Source: JADJPO01 sp963828555 (GTDB taxonomy: Bacteria; Actinomycetota; Actinomycetes; Actinomycetales; Kineosporiaceae). Taken from it: a DNA stretch of 64,000 bases. Below the pieces are notes generated by a model. The model did not search any database and was not told the DNA's origin. It worked only from the letters and a program-made list of their open reading frames with translations. Below are positions 41,733-50,215 of this stretch, piece by piece. Position 1 is the stretch's first letter, and every line of letters begins with the position of its first letter. Made by a program: the position numbers and the translations under genes. The stretch spans positions 1,798,001 to 1,862,000 of the forward strand of contig CAWHEL010000004.1 in assembly GCA_963828555.1 (NCBI GenBank). The letters run 5' to 3'.

Positions 41733-42379
41733 TGGCAGCGCTGGCCACCACGATCACCGTGCTCGGGGCGGTCGCCCTGTTCGAGCCGGTGAACGGCTAC
41801 CAGGTGCGACGGGAGCTGTTGAGCTGGCAGATGGATCAGTGGGCGCAGATCAAGCCCGGCTCGATCTACTCGATGCTGAGCACGCTGACCCGCGACGGCT
41901 ATGTGGTGCGGCACGACATCGTGGACGACGGGCGCGAGGTCGCCGTCTACACCACCAGCCCTGCCGGCCAGACCCGGTTGCGGCAGTTGCTCTGTCAGGC
42001 CCTGAGCCAGGTGGAACCCTTGTCGCCGTTGCCGTTCCACGTGGCGGTGATGCTCGACTCGCTGCTCCCCCGGGCCGACGTCGTGACCTGCTTGACCCGG
42101 CGGTTGGAGGCGCTGCGCCTGCTGTCGCGCGACCTGCAGCTCAAGCTGGACGTGATGCGGCAGGACAACACCAGCCCGCCCCATGTGCACGACGTGGTCG
42201 ACCTCAGCCTCCGTCTGGTGTCCACGGACGAGGCCTGGCTGGTCGAGCACCTGGCCCGGTTGCAGGGCGGCGAGTTCTCCTTCGCCGGCGAGTCCCCTTC
42301 CTGGTTGCCGGCGGACGACGACCCCGGCTGGCAGATGACGGCCGAGCGCGAACACTATCGGCGGCTGCTGAACGGCTGA
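41732..42379 (+). CDS. PadR-family transcriptional regulator
   Basis: The 215-residue protein has an N-terminal PadR winged helix (EPVNGYQVRRELLSWQMDQW and IKPGSIYSMLSTLTRDGYV) and a C-terminal helical dimerisation domain (Vir_act_alpha_C type). PadR proteins commonly repress adjacent drug-efflux ABC genes, matching the drrA/drrB-like pair 120 nt downstream. The ATG is probably leaderless. The effector is unknown. Confidence 0.9.
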   Translation: MAALATTITVLGAVALFEPVNGYQVRRELLSWQMDQWAQIKPGSIYSMLSTLTRDGYVVRHDIVDDGREVAVYTTSPAGQTRLRQLLCQALSQVEPLSPLPFHVAVMLDSLLPRADVVTCLTRRLEALRLLSRDLQLKLDVMRQDNTSPPHVHDVVDLSLRLVSTDEAWLVEHLARLQGGEFSFAGESPSWLPADDDPGWQMTAEREHYRRLLNG

Positions 42380-42458
42380 CCTCACGTCGTCTGCGCGGCG
42401 GCCTGCGCGACGTCCGCGCGACGTCCACCGGAATGCGTGCTACGGTCGCCACTGCTTG

Positions 42459-42478
42459 TTCAAGTTTGAATATACAGT
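42459..42478 (+). promoter_or_regulatory. Promoter and palindrome before the ABC exporter pair
   Basis: TTCAAGTTTGAA (42459-42470; arms TTCAA and TTGAA) is directly followed by TACAGT (42473-42478), a probable -10. The palindrome occupies the spacer, a good site for PadR repression. No clear -35 is seen. Confidence 0.5.
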
Positions 42479-42497
42479 CCACGGAAAGGGGCGCGCG

Positions 42498-43454
42498 TTG
42501 ATCACTGCTCGTGCACTCGTGCAGACGTTCCACACCCGCCAGGGCCGACAGAAGGTCGCCGTCGAGGCGGTGAAGGGGGTGGACATCGACGTCGCCGAGG
42601 GCGAGATCGTCTCCTTCCTCGGCCCGAACGGCGCCGGCAAGACCACCACCCTACGGATGCTCACCACCCTGCTGCGGCCGACATCCGGATCGGCCACCGT
42701 GGCGGGGCACGACGTGATCGCCGACCCGGTCGGCGTCCGGCGCAGCATCGGCTACGTCTCCCAGTCCGGCTCGACCAGCTCCGTGGCCCGGGCCGGTGAG
42801 GAGGTGATCGACCACGGCATGCTCTACGGCATCGACCGCACCCAGGCCGAGAGACGCGGCCGCGAGCTGTTCGAGCAACTCGCCCTCGACGGGTTGTGGG
42901 AACGGCAGCCGAAATCGATGTCCGGTGGGCAGAGGCGCCGGCTCGACATCGCGATGGGCCTGGTGCACGACCCGAAGCTGATCTTCCTCGACGAACCCAC
43001 CACCGGGCTGGACCCCCAGGCCCGGATCAATCTGTGGCAGCACATCGCCGACCTGCGCGACCGCCTCGGCGCCACCATCTTCCTGACCACGCACTACCTC
43101 GACGAGGCCGATGCGCTGAGCGACCGGGTGATCGTGATCGACAACGGTCGGATCATCGCGGCGGACACCCCCGACCGACTCAAGGAGCAGGTCTCCGGCG
43201 ACCTGGTCGACCTCGAGCTCGCGGACGTCGAGCAGGTGCCCCTGGCGGCCAAGCAGCTCGACGCGCACGGCAGCGTGGAGACCGACGGACGGCATGTGCG
43301 CACCCGGCTACCGCGCGCCGGCGCGATGGTCCCAGCTCTGCTGCGCGACCTGGAGGCGGAGGGCATTGCCCTGTCGCACATCGAGATCCGCCGTCCGACC
43401 CTGGACGACGTCTTCCTCACCCTGACTGGTCGTTCCCTGCGAGAGGGGGCCTGA
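42498..43454 (+). CDS. Daunorubicin-resistance-type ABC transporter ATP-binding protein (DrrA-like)
   Basis: The 318-residue ABC ATPase has Walker A GPNGAGKTTT, signature MSGGQRRRLDIAMGL, Walker B LIFLDEPTTGLDP, and the DrrA-type C-terminal extension of about 80 residues ending IEIRRPTLDDVFLTLTGRSL. It should pair with the permease encoded next for export of a drug or lipid. The start is the TTG at 42498, supported by GGAAAGGGG 6-7 nt upstream; the only upstream in-frame ATG (42456) lies inside the promoter. Confidence 0.9.
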   Translation: MITARALVQTFHTRQGRQKVAVEAVKGVDIDVAEGEIVSFLGPNGAGKTTTLRMLTTLLRPTSGSATVAGHDVIADPVGVRRSIGYVSQSGSTSSVARAGEEVIDHGMLYGIDRTQAERRGRELFEQLALDGLWERQPKSMSGGQRRRLDIAMGLVHDPKLIFLDEPTTGLDPQARINLWQHIADLRDRLGATIFLTTHYLDEADALSDRVIVIDNGRIIAADTPDRLKEQVSGDLVDLELADVEQVPLAAKQLDAHGSVETDGRHVRTRLPRAGAMVPALLRDLEAEGIALSHIEIRRPTLDDVFLTLTGRSLREGA

Positions 43455-43459
43455 GCCGG

Positions 43460-44215
43460 ATGCGGTTCCTGCGAGAGTCCTTCATCGTCTTCCGCCGCCA
43501 GTTGCGGATGAACCTGCGCAACCCTGCTTGGGTGATCATCGGCCTGACCCAGCCGGTGCTCTACCTGCTGCTGTTCGGGCCGCTGCTCAAACCGATGACC
43601 GCCCAGTTCGGAGCCCAGAACGCCTACACCTTCTTCGTGCCCGGCCTGCTGGTGCAGCTCGGGGTGTTCGGCGCCTTCTTCGCCGGGTTCGGCCTGATCG
43701 CCGAATGGCGCGAGGGCGTGGTCGAGGCCGAACGGGTCACCCCGGCCAGCCGGACGGCGCTGCTGGTGGGTCGGCTGGCTCGTGACCTGTTGCAGATCCT
43801 GGCCCAGGCGATCGTGCTGTGTGCCCTCGGCTACGTGATGGGTATGCGGGCCTCGGCCACCGGGCTGGTGATCGGCGTACTGCTCACGGTGCTGCTCGGC
43901 GCAGCCTGCTCGGCGGCGTCCTACGCGGTGGCGCTGACCACCAAGAGCGAGGACGTGATGGCGCCGATCCTCAACTCGGTGCTGCTGCCGGTGCTGCTGC
44001 TGTCGGGCATCCTGCTGCCGATGACCCTGGGGCCGAAGTGGCTGCAGTCGGTCAGCGACTACATGCCGATCAAGCACGTGGTGGACGGCGTCCGCGCCTC
44101 CTTCGCCGGCGATCTCGCGTCGTCGACGGTGCTGTGGGGCTCGGTCTGGGCGGTGCTGCTGACCGCAGTGGCGGTCTACTGGGGCACCACCACCTTCCGC
44201 AAGGAGAACGCCTAG
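43460..44215 (+). CDS. ABC-2 type permease (DrrB-like)
   Basis: The 251-residue protein has six predicted helices and the ABC-2 pattern: RQLRMNLRNPAWVIIGLTQPVLYLLLFG at the start, a FAGFGLIAEWREGVVEAERVTP cytoplasmic loop (split by spacing), and a conserved C-terminal LPMTLGPKWLQSVSDYMP. It forms the membrane part of the exporter with the preceding ATPase, 6 nt away. A 72-bp palindrome follows 18 nt after its stop, so the padR-drrA-drrB unit is bracketed by two such elements. Confidence 0.9.
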   Translation: MRFLRESFIVFRRQLRMNLRNPAWVIIGLTQPVLYLLLFGPLLKPMTAQFGAQNAYTFFVPGLLVQLGVFGAFFAGFGLIAEWREGVVEAERVTPASRTALLVGRLARDLLQILAQAIVLCALGYVMGMRASATGLVIGVLLTVLLGAACSAASYAVALTTKSEDVMAPILNSVLLPVLLLSGILLPMTLGPKWLQSVSDYMPIKHVVDGVRASFAGDLASSTVLWGSVWAVLLTAVAVYWGTTTFRKENA

Positions 44216-44233
44216 AACGCCCCCTCGAGGCCT

Positions 44234-44305
44234 GCTCATGCTCCGCGTGGGTACATGTTTCGGCGTCCGAGAGGCCCCGAAAGTGTACCCACGCGGAGCA
44301 TGGGC
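44234..44305. repeat. 72-bp palindrome, copy 4
   Basis: Starts GCTCATGCTCCGC with inner GGGTACAT arms, and compensating changes keep the pairing (GTGGGTAC with GTACCCAC). It lies between the ABC permease and the convergent CDP-alcohol transferase gene. Confidence 0.85.
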
Positions 44306-44310
44306 AGGTT

Positions 44311-44958
44311 TCAGCGCAGGGCGCGGTGGGTGGCGCGGGCGAGTTGAGCGAGACCGACGGCGCCGAGGGTGGCCCAAGCCGCCGCGCCTGCGCTCGCCCA
44401 GAGGCTCGCGTGGTCGGGCTGGGCGAGGCCGGCCAGCAGGAACATGGCGGTGAGGATCACCCGGGTGGGCTTCTCGGCCACCGAGATCACCCCCACCTCG
44501 GCCATACCGAGCTGACCGGCCCGGGCCCGCAGGTACTCGTGCAGCCAGGCCACCCCGCCGGCCACCACGCACACCCACCCCGGCGCCCCGGCCAGCCACA
44601 GCGCCGCGACGAACGCCGCCTCGGCCAGCCGGTCCCCCACCGCGTCGAGCACGGCCCCCCACCGAGTGGTCCGCCCCGAGAGCACGGCCACCGCGCCGTC
44701 CAGACCGTCCAGCAGGCCGGAGGCCACTACCAGCAGCACCGAGAGCGCCACCCAGCCACCGCCGACCGCGGCCCCCACGGTGGCCCCTAGTGCTGCCGCC
44801 AGAGCCAGCGCGGTCACCAGGTTCGGCCCGAAACCCTTGCGCACCAAGGGAGACGCCAGCGCGTGGACGACGCCGAGCCAGATGCCGATCACCCCACCGG
44901 TCGGGGAATCGCCGTGCCCGGAGGACCACGCGCGCAGGTACTCCTCGCGGGTCAGCAC
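44311..44958 (-). CDS. CDP-alcohol phosphatidyltransferase family membrane protein
   Basis: The 215-residue protein has about five to six helices and the CDP-alcohol transferase signature region LDGLDGAVAVLSGRTTRWG followed by LDAVGDRLAE. The family consensus is DGxxAR-x8-G-x3-D-x3-D; the Arg after Ala appears as Val here, although the acidic metal ligands are kept. It would transfer a phospho-alcohol from a CDP-activated lipid; the product is unknown. The start is the GTG at 44958 without a clear ribosome site. A SIMPL-domain gene lies 55 bp upstream on the same strand. Confidence 0.83.
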   Translation of the reverse strand: MLTREEYLRAWSSGHGDSPTGGVIGIWLGVVHALASPLVRKGFGPNLVTALALAAALGATVGAAVGGGWVALSVLLVVASGLLDGLDGAVAVLSGRTTRWGAVLDAVGDRLAEAAFVAALWLAGAPGWVCVVAGGVAWLHEYLRARAGQLGMAEVGVISVAEKPTRVILTAMFLLAGLAQPDHASLWASAGAAAWATLGAVGLAQLARATHRALR

Positions 44959-45013
44959 GAGCGCCCGGCCGGCCCGCCGCCGACGCCCACGACGACGACG
45001 CCGGCCCCGACGC

Positions 45014-45652
45014 TCAGGCGAGCGCCCACTGCACGGCCAGCGTGACCTCGACCCCGACCGAGCCCGGCTGCACCCCGACCTCCACCGCGTCCATGGCGCG
45101 GCGCTTGCCCATCATCATCGGCATCACCGGCCCCGGCGAGAATCCGGACTGCTCGGTGATCTCGCCGACCGTGCCCAGCGCCCGCCCTGCCAGGGAGGCC
45201 AACTGCTCGGCCCGCGCCACCGCGTCCGCCCAGGCCGCGACCCGGGCCCGCTCGCGCAGCGGCGTGTCGTCGTCCACCTCGAAACTCACCCCGTCGAGCC
45301 GGACGTCGTCACCCCCCGCCGCGAGCGCCTCGCCGAGCACCCGCCCGGCGGCCGCCAGCTCACGCAGGCTGATCGCCAACTGGTGCTCGCTGCGGTAGCC
45401 GACGGTCTTCGGGCCCTGCTGCTCGGTCCAGACCTGCTCGGCGGTGATCGCCAACGCCGCGGTGCTGGCATCGGCGGCGGCCACCCCGGCCGCGCTCAGC
45501 GCCGCCCGGATCGCGCTCACCGACTGCTCGGACGCCGCCAGCGCCGTGGCCACGCTCGGCCGCAGCGCCGTGGCGGCCAGCCGCACCCGCATCACGTCGG
45601 GTGCGGCGCTCGCACTCCCCGTCCCGGTCACGCTGATCATCGCGCCGCTCAC
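45014..45652 (-). CDS. SIMPL (DUF541) domain protein
   Basis: The 212-residue protein matches the SIMPL/DUF541 pattern: ISVTGTGSASAAPDVMRVRLAATA at the start, a central VGYRSEHQLAISLREL, and a C-terminal beta-strand (VGVEVTLAVQWAL). There is no signal peptide, so it is likely cytoplasmic, unlike many secreted relatives. The function is unknown. Its GTG start overlaps the metF stop (GTGA), so it is translated with metF. Confidence 0.87.
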   Translation of the reverse strand: MSGAMISVTGTGSASAAPDVMRVRLAATALRPSVATALAASEQSVSAIRAALSAAGVAAADASTAALAITAEQVWTEQQGPKTVGYRSEHQLAISLRELAAAGRVLGEALAAGGDDVRLDGVSFEVDDDTPLRERARVAAWADAVARAEQLASLAGRALGTVGEITEQSGFSPGPVMPMMMGKRRAMDAVEVGVQPGSVGVEVTLAVQWALA

Positions 45653-46548
45653 CTCGTCAGAGTGCCTAGGGCGGCGAACACGTCGAGCGTCGCCGTGGAC
45701 CGGTTCAGGGTGTAGAAGTGCAGCCCCGGTGCGCCGCCGTCGAGCAGGGCGGCGGACAGCTCGGTGGCCAGTTCGACCCCCACCCGGCGCACCGCGGCCG
45801 GGTCCTCACGCACCGCGTCCAGCCGGGCGAGCACGCCGTCCGGCATCGGGGTGCCCGAGAGCTCGGCGAACCGGCGCACCTGGCCGATGTTCGTCACCGG
45901 CATGATCCCCGGGATCACCGGGATGGTGCAGCCGAGCCGGTCCAGGCGCTCCCGGAGCCGGAAATAGGCGGCCGGGTCGAAGAAGAACTGGGTGACCGCG
46001 AAATCGGCGCCGGCGTCGGCCTTCGCGGCCAGCACCCGGGCGTCCTGGTCCAGGTCGGGGCTCTCCGGGTGCCCGTCCGGGAAGGCTGCCACGCCGACCG
46101 TGAACGCCCCGAGCTCGCGGATCAGCCGGACCAGGTCCTCGGCGTGGTCCAGCCCCTCCGGGTGCGCGGTCCACGGCTCGCCGGGCCCGCCGGGCGGGTC
46201 GCCGCGCAACGCCATCACGGTGCGCACCCCGGCGTCGGCGTAGGCGCCGATCACCTGGCGCAGCTCAGCCCGTGAGGCGCCGACGCAGGTCAGGTGGGCG
46301 ACCGGAGTAAGGGTCGTGGTCTCGGCGATCGCCGCGGTGACCCGGGTAGTCCGGTCTCGGGTGGAGCCGCCGGCGCCGTAGGTGACCGAGACGAACGTGG
46401 GCGCCAGCGGCTCCAGCCGCCGGATCGCCTGCCACAGCACGGCTTCCCCGGCGTCGTCCTTCGGCGGGAAGAACTCCACCGAGAACGTGCGGTCGCCGGA
46501 GGCCAGCCGTTGCGCCAGCGTGAGCGTGGATCGGTCGCCGGTCGCCAT
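45649..46548 (-). CDS. metF: Methylenetetrahydrofolate reductase
   Basis: The 299-residue FAD-dependent TIM-barrel enzyme has FSVEFFPPKDD (catalytic Glu), FVSVTYGAGGS, LTCVGASRAEL, ALRGDPPGG, FAVTQFFFD and IPVIPGIMPVTN. It reduces 5,10-methylene- to 5-methyl-tetrahydrofolate for methionine synthesis. A TACCCT hexamer 6 nt before the ATG predicts a leaderless mRNA, although the GGAGAG between them might act as a ribosome site. It is divergent from the polyprenyl synthase gene with only 28 bp between start codons, a gene pair conserved in actinobacteria. Confidence 0.96.
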   Translation of the reverse strand: MATGDRSTLTLAQRLASGDRTFSVEFFPPKDDAGEAVLWQAIRRLEPLAPTFVSVTYGAGGSTRDRTTRVTAAIAETTTLTPVAHLTCVGASRAELRQVIGAYADAGVRTVMALRGDPPGGPGEPWTAHPEGLDHAEDLVRLIRELGAFTVGVAAFPDGHPESPDLDQDARVLAAKADAGADFAVTQFFFDPAAYFRLRERLDRLGCTIPVIPGIMPVTNIGQVRRFAELSGTPMPDGVLARLDAVREDPAAVRRVGVELATELSAALLDGGAPGLHFYTLNRSTATLDVFAALGTLTR

Positions 46549-46554
46549 CTCTCC

Positions 46555-46570
46555 AGGGTAGGCCTAGGCT
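46555..46570. promoter_or_regulatory. Back-to-back leaderless promoters metF / crtE
   Basis: Minus strand: TACCCT (46560-46555), 6 nt before the metF ATG. Plus strand: TAGGCT (46565-46570), 6 nt before the crtE GTG. The two -10 elements are separated by only 4 bp, so each promoter's upstream part lies in the other gene's coding start. Confidence 0.6.
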
Positions 46571-46576
46571 CGGCGT

Positions 46577-47668
46577 GTGCCGACCAGCCCCTTCGACGTC
46601 GAGGACCTCCGGGTGCGAGTGCACAAGGTGCTCGAGGACTTCCTCGCCCGCCAGCTAGCCCTGCTCGAGGCCGTCTCCCCCGACTGCACCTCGATGGTGG
46701 AGTACGTCGGCGACCTGATGCGCGGCGGAAAGCGGCTGCGCCCGGCGTTCTGCTACTGGGGCTGGCGCGGTGCCGGCGGCGCCGGCGAGGGCACCCGCGG
46801 CGAGGCGATCGTGCACGCGGCCACCGCGCTGGAGTTCTTCCAGGCCGCGGCGCTGATCCACGACGACGTGATGGACGACTCCGACACCCGCCGCGGCATG
46901 CCCGCCGTGCACCGACGGTTCGCCACCCTGCACCGCGGCTCCGGCTGGACCGGGGACGGCGAACGGTTCGGCCTGGCCGGTGCGGTGCTCGCCGGCGACC
47001 TGTGCCTGGTCTGGTGCGACGAGCTGTTCACCGGCAGCGGTCTGCCGCCGGCGTCCCTGGCTGCCGGTCGGCGTGTCTTCGACCAGATGCGCACCGAACT
47101 GATGGGCGGGCAGTACCTGGACATGCTCGAGCAGGCAGTCGGTGCCCAGCGCACCCACGGAGCCACCGAGCGCGCCCGCCAGGTGATCCGCTACAAGAGC
47201 GCCAAGTACACGATCGAGCAGCCGCTGCTGATCGGCGGCGCGCTGGCCGGGGCGGACGACGCCCTGCTGGCCGGGTACTCCGCGTTCGGCCTGCCGCTCG
47301 GTGAGGCCTTCCAACTGCGCGACGACGTGCTCGGGGTGTTCGGCGACCCGGCGACCACCGGCAAGCCCGCCGGCGACGACCTGCGTGAGGGCAAGCGCAC
47401 GGTGCTGATCGCCCAGGCACTCGAGCAGGCCACCCCGGCCCAGGCCCAGGAGGTGCGCCGGCTGCTCGGTGACCCCGGCCTGGACGGGCACGGCGTGGAC
47501 ACCCTGCGCGAGATCCTGATCGAGACCGGCGCCCTGGACGCCGTCGAGACCCTGGTCGACGACCTGGTCGCCACCGCCCGGGCGGCGCTGGCCGGTCTGG
47601 GCGTTGCCGAGGATGCCCGGGCCGTGCTCGACGGCCTGGTCGACGCCGCCACCGCGCGGGTCAGCTGA
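46577..47668 (+). CDS. crtE: Polyprenyl diphosphate synthase (geranylgeranyl-PP synthase, CrtE/IdsA type)
   Basis: The 363-residue trans-prenyltransferase has GGKRLRP, first Asp-rich motif DDVMD (96-100), QYLDML, KSAKYTIEQPL, and second motif region FQLRDDVLGVFGDP. It condenses IPP units to a C20 (or similar) diphosphate, the precursor of phytoene. It is followed by crtI and crtB at 9-18 nt, forming the core carotenoid operon. The start is the GTG at 46577 with a TAGGCT hexamer 6 nt upstream (leaderless). Chain length is not determinable by eye. Confidence 0.92.
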   Translation: MPTSPFDVEDLRVRVHKVLEDFLARQLALLEAVSPDCTSMVEYVGDLMRGGKRLRPAFCYWGWRGAGGAGEGTRGEAIVHAATALEFFQAAALIHDDVMDDSDTRRGMPAVHRRFATLHRGSGWTGDGERFGLAGAVLAGDLCLVWCDELFTGSGLPPASLAAGRRVFDQMRTELMGGQYLDMLEQAVGAQRTHGATERARQVIRYKSAKYTIEQPLLIGGALAGADDALLAGYSAFGLPLGEAFQLRDDVLGVFGDPATTGKPAGDDLREGKRTVLIAQALEQATPAQAQEVRRLLGDPGLDGHGVDTLREILIETGALDAVETLVDDLVATARAALAGLGVAEDARAVLDGLVDAATARVS

Positions 47669-47677
47669 GGACGGACG

Positions 47678-49204
47678 ATGGCCTTGCTCCGAGGTAAGAG
47701 TGTGACCGGCCCGACCGACCATGTGGTGGTGGTCGGCGCCGGGCTGGCCGGGCTGTCGGCCGCGATGCGGCTGGCCGGGGCCGGCCGGAGGGTGACCGTG
47801 CTGGAACGCGAGCCGGTGCCGGGCGGCCGGGCCGGCCTCGTGGTCGCCGGGGCGCCCGGCGGTGGGGAGTACCGGTTCGACAACGGGCCCACCGTGCTGA
47901 CCATGCCCGACCTGATCGAGGACTGCTTCGACGCCCTCGGCGAGAACATGTCGGACTGGCTGGACCTGCGCCCGCTCGACCCGGCCTACCGGGCGACCTT
48001 CGCCGACGGCTCCCGGATGGACGTGCACGCCGACACCGACGCCATGCGGGAGGAGATCTCCCGGGTCTGCGGCCCCGAGGAGGCCGCCGGCTTCGAGCGC
48101 TTCGTCGGCGTCGTCTCGAAGATGTACCGCTACGAGATGCGCGATTTCATCGACCGGGTGATCGACTCCCCCCTGGACCTGGTCTCGATGAACCTGGCCC
48201 GGCTGGTCGGCATCGGCGGGTTCCGCCGGCTGGCCCCGTTCGTGGCCCGCTACCTCAAGGACGAGCGCCTCCAGCGGCTGTACTCCTTCCAGGCCATGTA
48301 CGCGGGGGTCTCGCCGTATGAGGCGCTGGCAATCTACGCGGTGATCTCCTACATGGACGCCGTAGCCGGGGTCTACACCCTGGCCGGCGGCATGCACGCC
48401 CTGCCCCGGGCGATGGCGGACGCCGCGGCCAAGCACGGCGTGGAGTTCCGCTACGGCACCACGGTCACCGCCGTCGAGCACAGCGGCGGTCGGGCGAGCG
48501 CCGTCCGCACCGCCGACGGCGAGCAGATCGCCGCCGACGTGGTGGTGCTCAACCCCGATCTGCCGGTCGCCTACCGCGACCTGCTCGGGCACACTCCGCG
48601 CACCGTGAAGCGACTGACCTACTCCCCCTCCTGCTACCTGCTGCTGGCCGGGTCCACCGCCCACTACGACCAGCTGGCCCATCACAACATCCACTTCGGA
48701 GCGGCCTGGCGCGAGGTGTTCGAGGAGCTGTCCTCGGGCCGCTTGATGACAGATCCCTCGATCCTGGTCTCCAACCCCACCCACTCCGACCCGGCGCTGG
48801 CTCCGGCGGGCAGGCAGATCTACTACGTCCTGGCCCCCACCCCGAACACCCGGGCCCCGATCGACTGGGCCACGGTCGGGCCGGCCTACCGCGAGCACGT
48901 GCTGGGCACCCTGGAGAAGCGCGGGTACCCCGGCCTGGCGGACTCGATCGAGGTCGAGCACGTGACCACCCCGGCAGACTGGGAGGCCCGCGGCATGGAG
49001 GCCGGGGCGCCCTTCGCCTCCGCACACACCTTCACCCAGACCGGTCCGTTCCGCCCGCACAACCGGTGGGGCGAGAACGTGGTGTTCACCGGCTCGGGAA
49101 CCCAACCGGGGGTCGGTGTGCCGATGGTGCTGATCTCCGGACGGCTGGCCGCCGAGCGGATCCTCGGCCCGGACCCGGGCTACCACTCCCGTGCCTGGCG
49201 CTAG
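47678..49204 (+). CDS. crtI: Phytoene desaturase (CrtI)
   Basis: The 508-residue FAD-dependent carotene desaturase has VVVVGAGLAGLSAAMRLAGAG, YRFDNGPTVLTMP, and the C-terminal VVFTGSGTQPGVGVPMVLISG signature. It lies between crtE and crtB, as expected for the enzyme converting phytoene to lycopene or neurosporene. GAGGAC precedes the ATG at 47678; a GTG at 47702 is a less likely alternative. It is clearly distinct from the CrtD-like protein at 20.5 kb. Confidence 0.93.
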   Translation: MALLRGKSVTGPTDHVVVVGAGLAGLSAAMRLAGAGRRVTVLEREPVPGGRAGLVVAGAPGGGEYRFDNGPTVLTMPDLIEDCFDALGENMSDWLDLRPLDPAYRATFADGSRMDVHADTDAMREEISRVCGPEEAAGFERFVGVVSKMYRYEMRDFIDRVIDSPLDLVSMNLARLVGIGGFRRLAPFVARYLKDERLQRLYSFQAMYAGVSPYEALAIYAVISYMDAVAGVYTLAGGMHALPRAMADAAAKHGVEFRYGTTVTAVEHSGGRASAVRTADGEQIAADVVVLNPDLPVAYRDLLGHTPRTVKRLTYSPSCYLLLAGSTAHYDQLAHHNIHFGAAWREVFEELSSGRLMTDPSILVSNPTHSDPALAPAGRQIYYVLAPTPNTRAPIDWATVGPAYREHVLGTLEKRGYPGLADSIEVEHVTTPADWEARGMEAGAPFASAHTFTQTGPFRPHNRWGENVVFTGSGTQPGVGVPMVLISGRLAAERILGPDPGYHSRAWR

Positions 49205-49222
49205 TTCCGGCAGGATGGCCCG

Positions 49223-50146
49223 GTGAGCTCACGCGTCCTGACCGCAGCGGGGATCGACGATCCCGATCTGCGCTCCGCCTACGAGACCTGCCGGCGGCTG
49301 AACCAGGAGTACGGCCGCACCTACTACCTGTCCACGCTGCTGCTTCCCCCGGGCAAGCGGCCGTATGTCTGGGCCCTGTACGGGTTCGCGCGCCAGGCCG
49401 ACGAATTCGTCGACTCGCTGACCGCCCCGGACCCCCAGCAGCTGCTCGACTGGGGCCAGAACTTCCTGGACTCCCTGAACTCCGGCAACGACCGGCCAGC
49501 CGATCCGGTGGCCCGGGCGATGGCGCACACGATGCGGCAGTGGACCATTCCGCGGGCGCATGTCGAGGCGTTCCTGGAGTCGATGCAGATGGACATCACG
49601 GTCAGCGGGTACCCGACGTACGCCGATCTCGAGCAGTACATGTACGGGTCGGCGGCGGTGATCGGCCTGCAGATGCTGCCCATCCTGGAGCCGATGGCTC
49701 CCGAGGCCGGTGCCCGCGCCCGCGCCCTGGGTGAGGCGTTCCAGATGACCAACTTCATCCGGGACGTCGGCGAGGACCTGCAGCGCGGGCGGGTGTATCT
49801 GCCCCAGGAGGACCTCGACGTGTTCGGGGTGACCCGCGAGATCCTGGCCGCCGGCGTGGTCACCGCCCCTGTCCGGGCGCTGCTGAAGTTCGAGATCGAG
49901 CGGACCCGGGCCCTGTACGCCTTCGCCGAACCGGGCATCGCGATGCTGCACCCGACCAGCCGGGACTGCCTGCGCACGGCCTTCGTGCTCTACCAGGCGA
50001 TCCTGGACGAGGTCGAGACGGCGCACTACCAGGTGCTCAGCCGGCGGGTGAGCGTGCCGGTCCGCCGTCGGATGCAGGTCGCCGGTCCGGCCTGGTGGCG
50101 GGCCAGTGCCACCCGCCGGGAGCAGCAGCGCTGGCACGCGGCCTGA
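49223..50146 (+). CDS. crtB: Phytoene synthase (CrtB)
   Basis: The 307-residue squalene/phytoene synthase-family enzyme has YYLSTLLLPPGKRPYVWALYGFARQAD and ADEFVDSL (first Asp-rich motif, DEFVD), a second motif in TNFIRDVGEDLQRGRVYLPQ, and a C-terminal helical end. It joins two geranylgeranyl-PP to phytoene. It is the last gene of crtE-crtI-crtB; the GTG start is 19 nt after the crtI stop, with AGGA 9 nt upstream. Confidence 0.94.
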   Translation: MSSRVLTAAGIDDPDLRSAYETCRRLNQEYGRTYYLSTLLLPPGKRPYVWALYGFARQADEFVDSLTAPDPQQLLDWGQNFLDSLNSGNDRPADPVARAMAHTMRQWTIPRAHVEAFLESMQMDITVSGYPTYADLEQYMYGSAAVIGLQMLPILEPMAPEAGARARALGEAFQMTNFIRDVGEDLQRGRVYLPQEDLDVFGVTREILAAGVVTAPVRALLKFEIERTRALYAFAEPGIAMLHPTSRDCLRTAFVLYQAILDEVETAHYQVLSRRVSVPVRRRMQVAGPAWWRASATRREQQRWHAA

Positions 50147-50177
50147 CCCGGCCCCACGCATCTGCCCCGCTCCGGGG

Positions 50178-50208
50178 TTGACCCGACGCAGGTATGACCC
50201 ACTACCCT
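50178..50208 (+). promoter_or_regulatory. Promoter of the VapBC-like pair
   Basis: TTGACC (50178-50183) and TACCCT (50203-50208) are 19 nt apart. The -10 ends 7 nt before the antitoxin ATG, predicting a leaderless transcript. Confidence 0.5.
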
Positions 50209-50215
50209 CAGCGGT

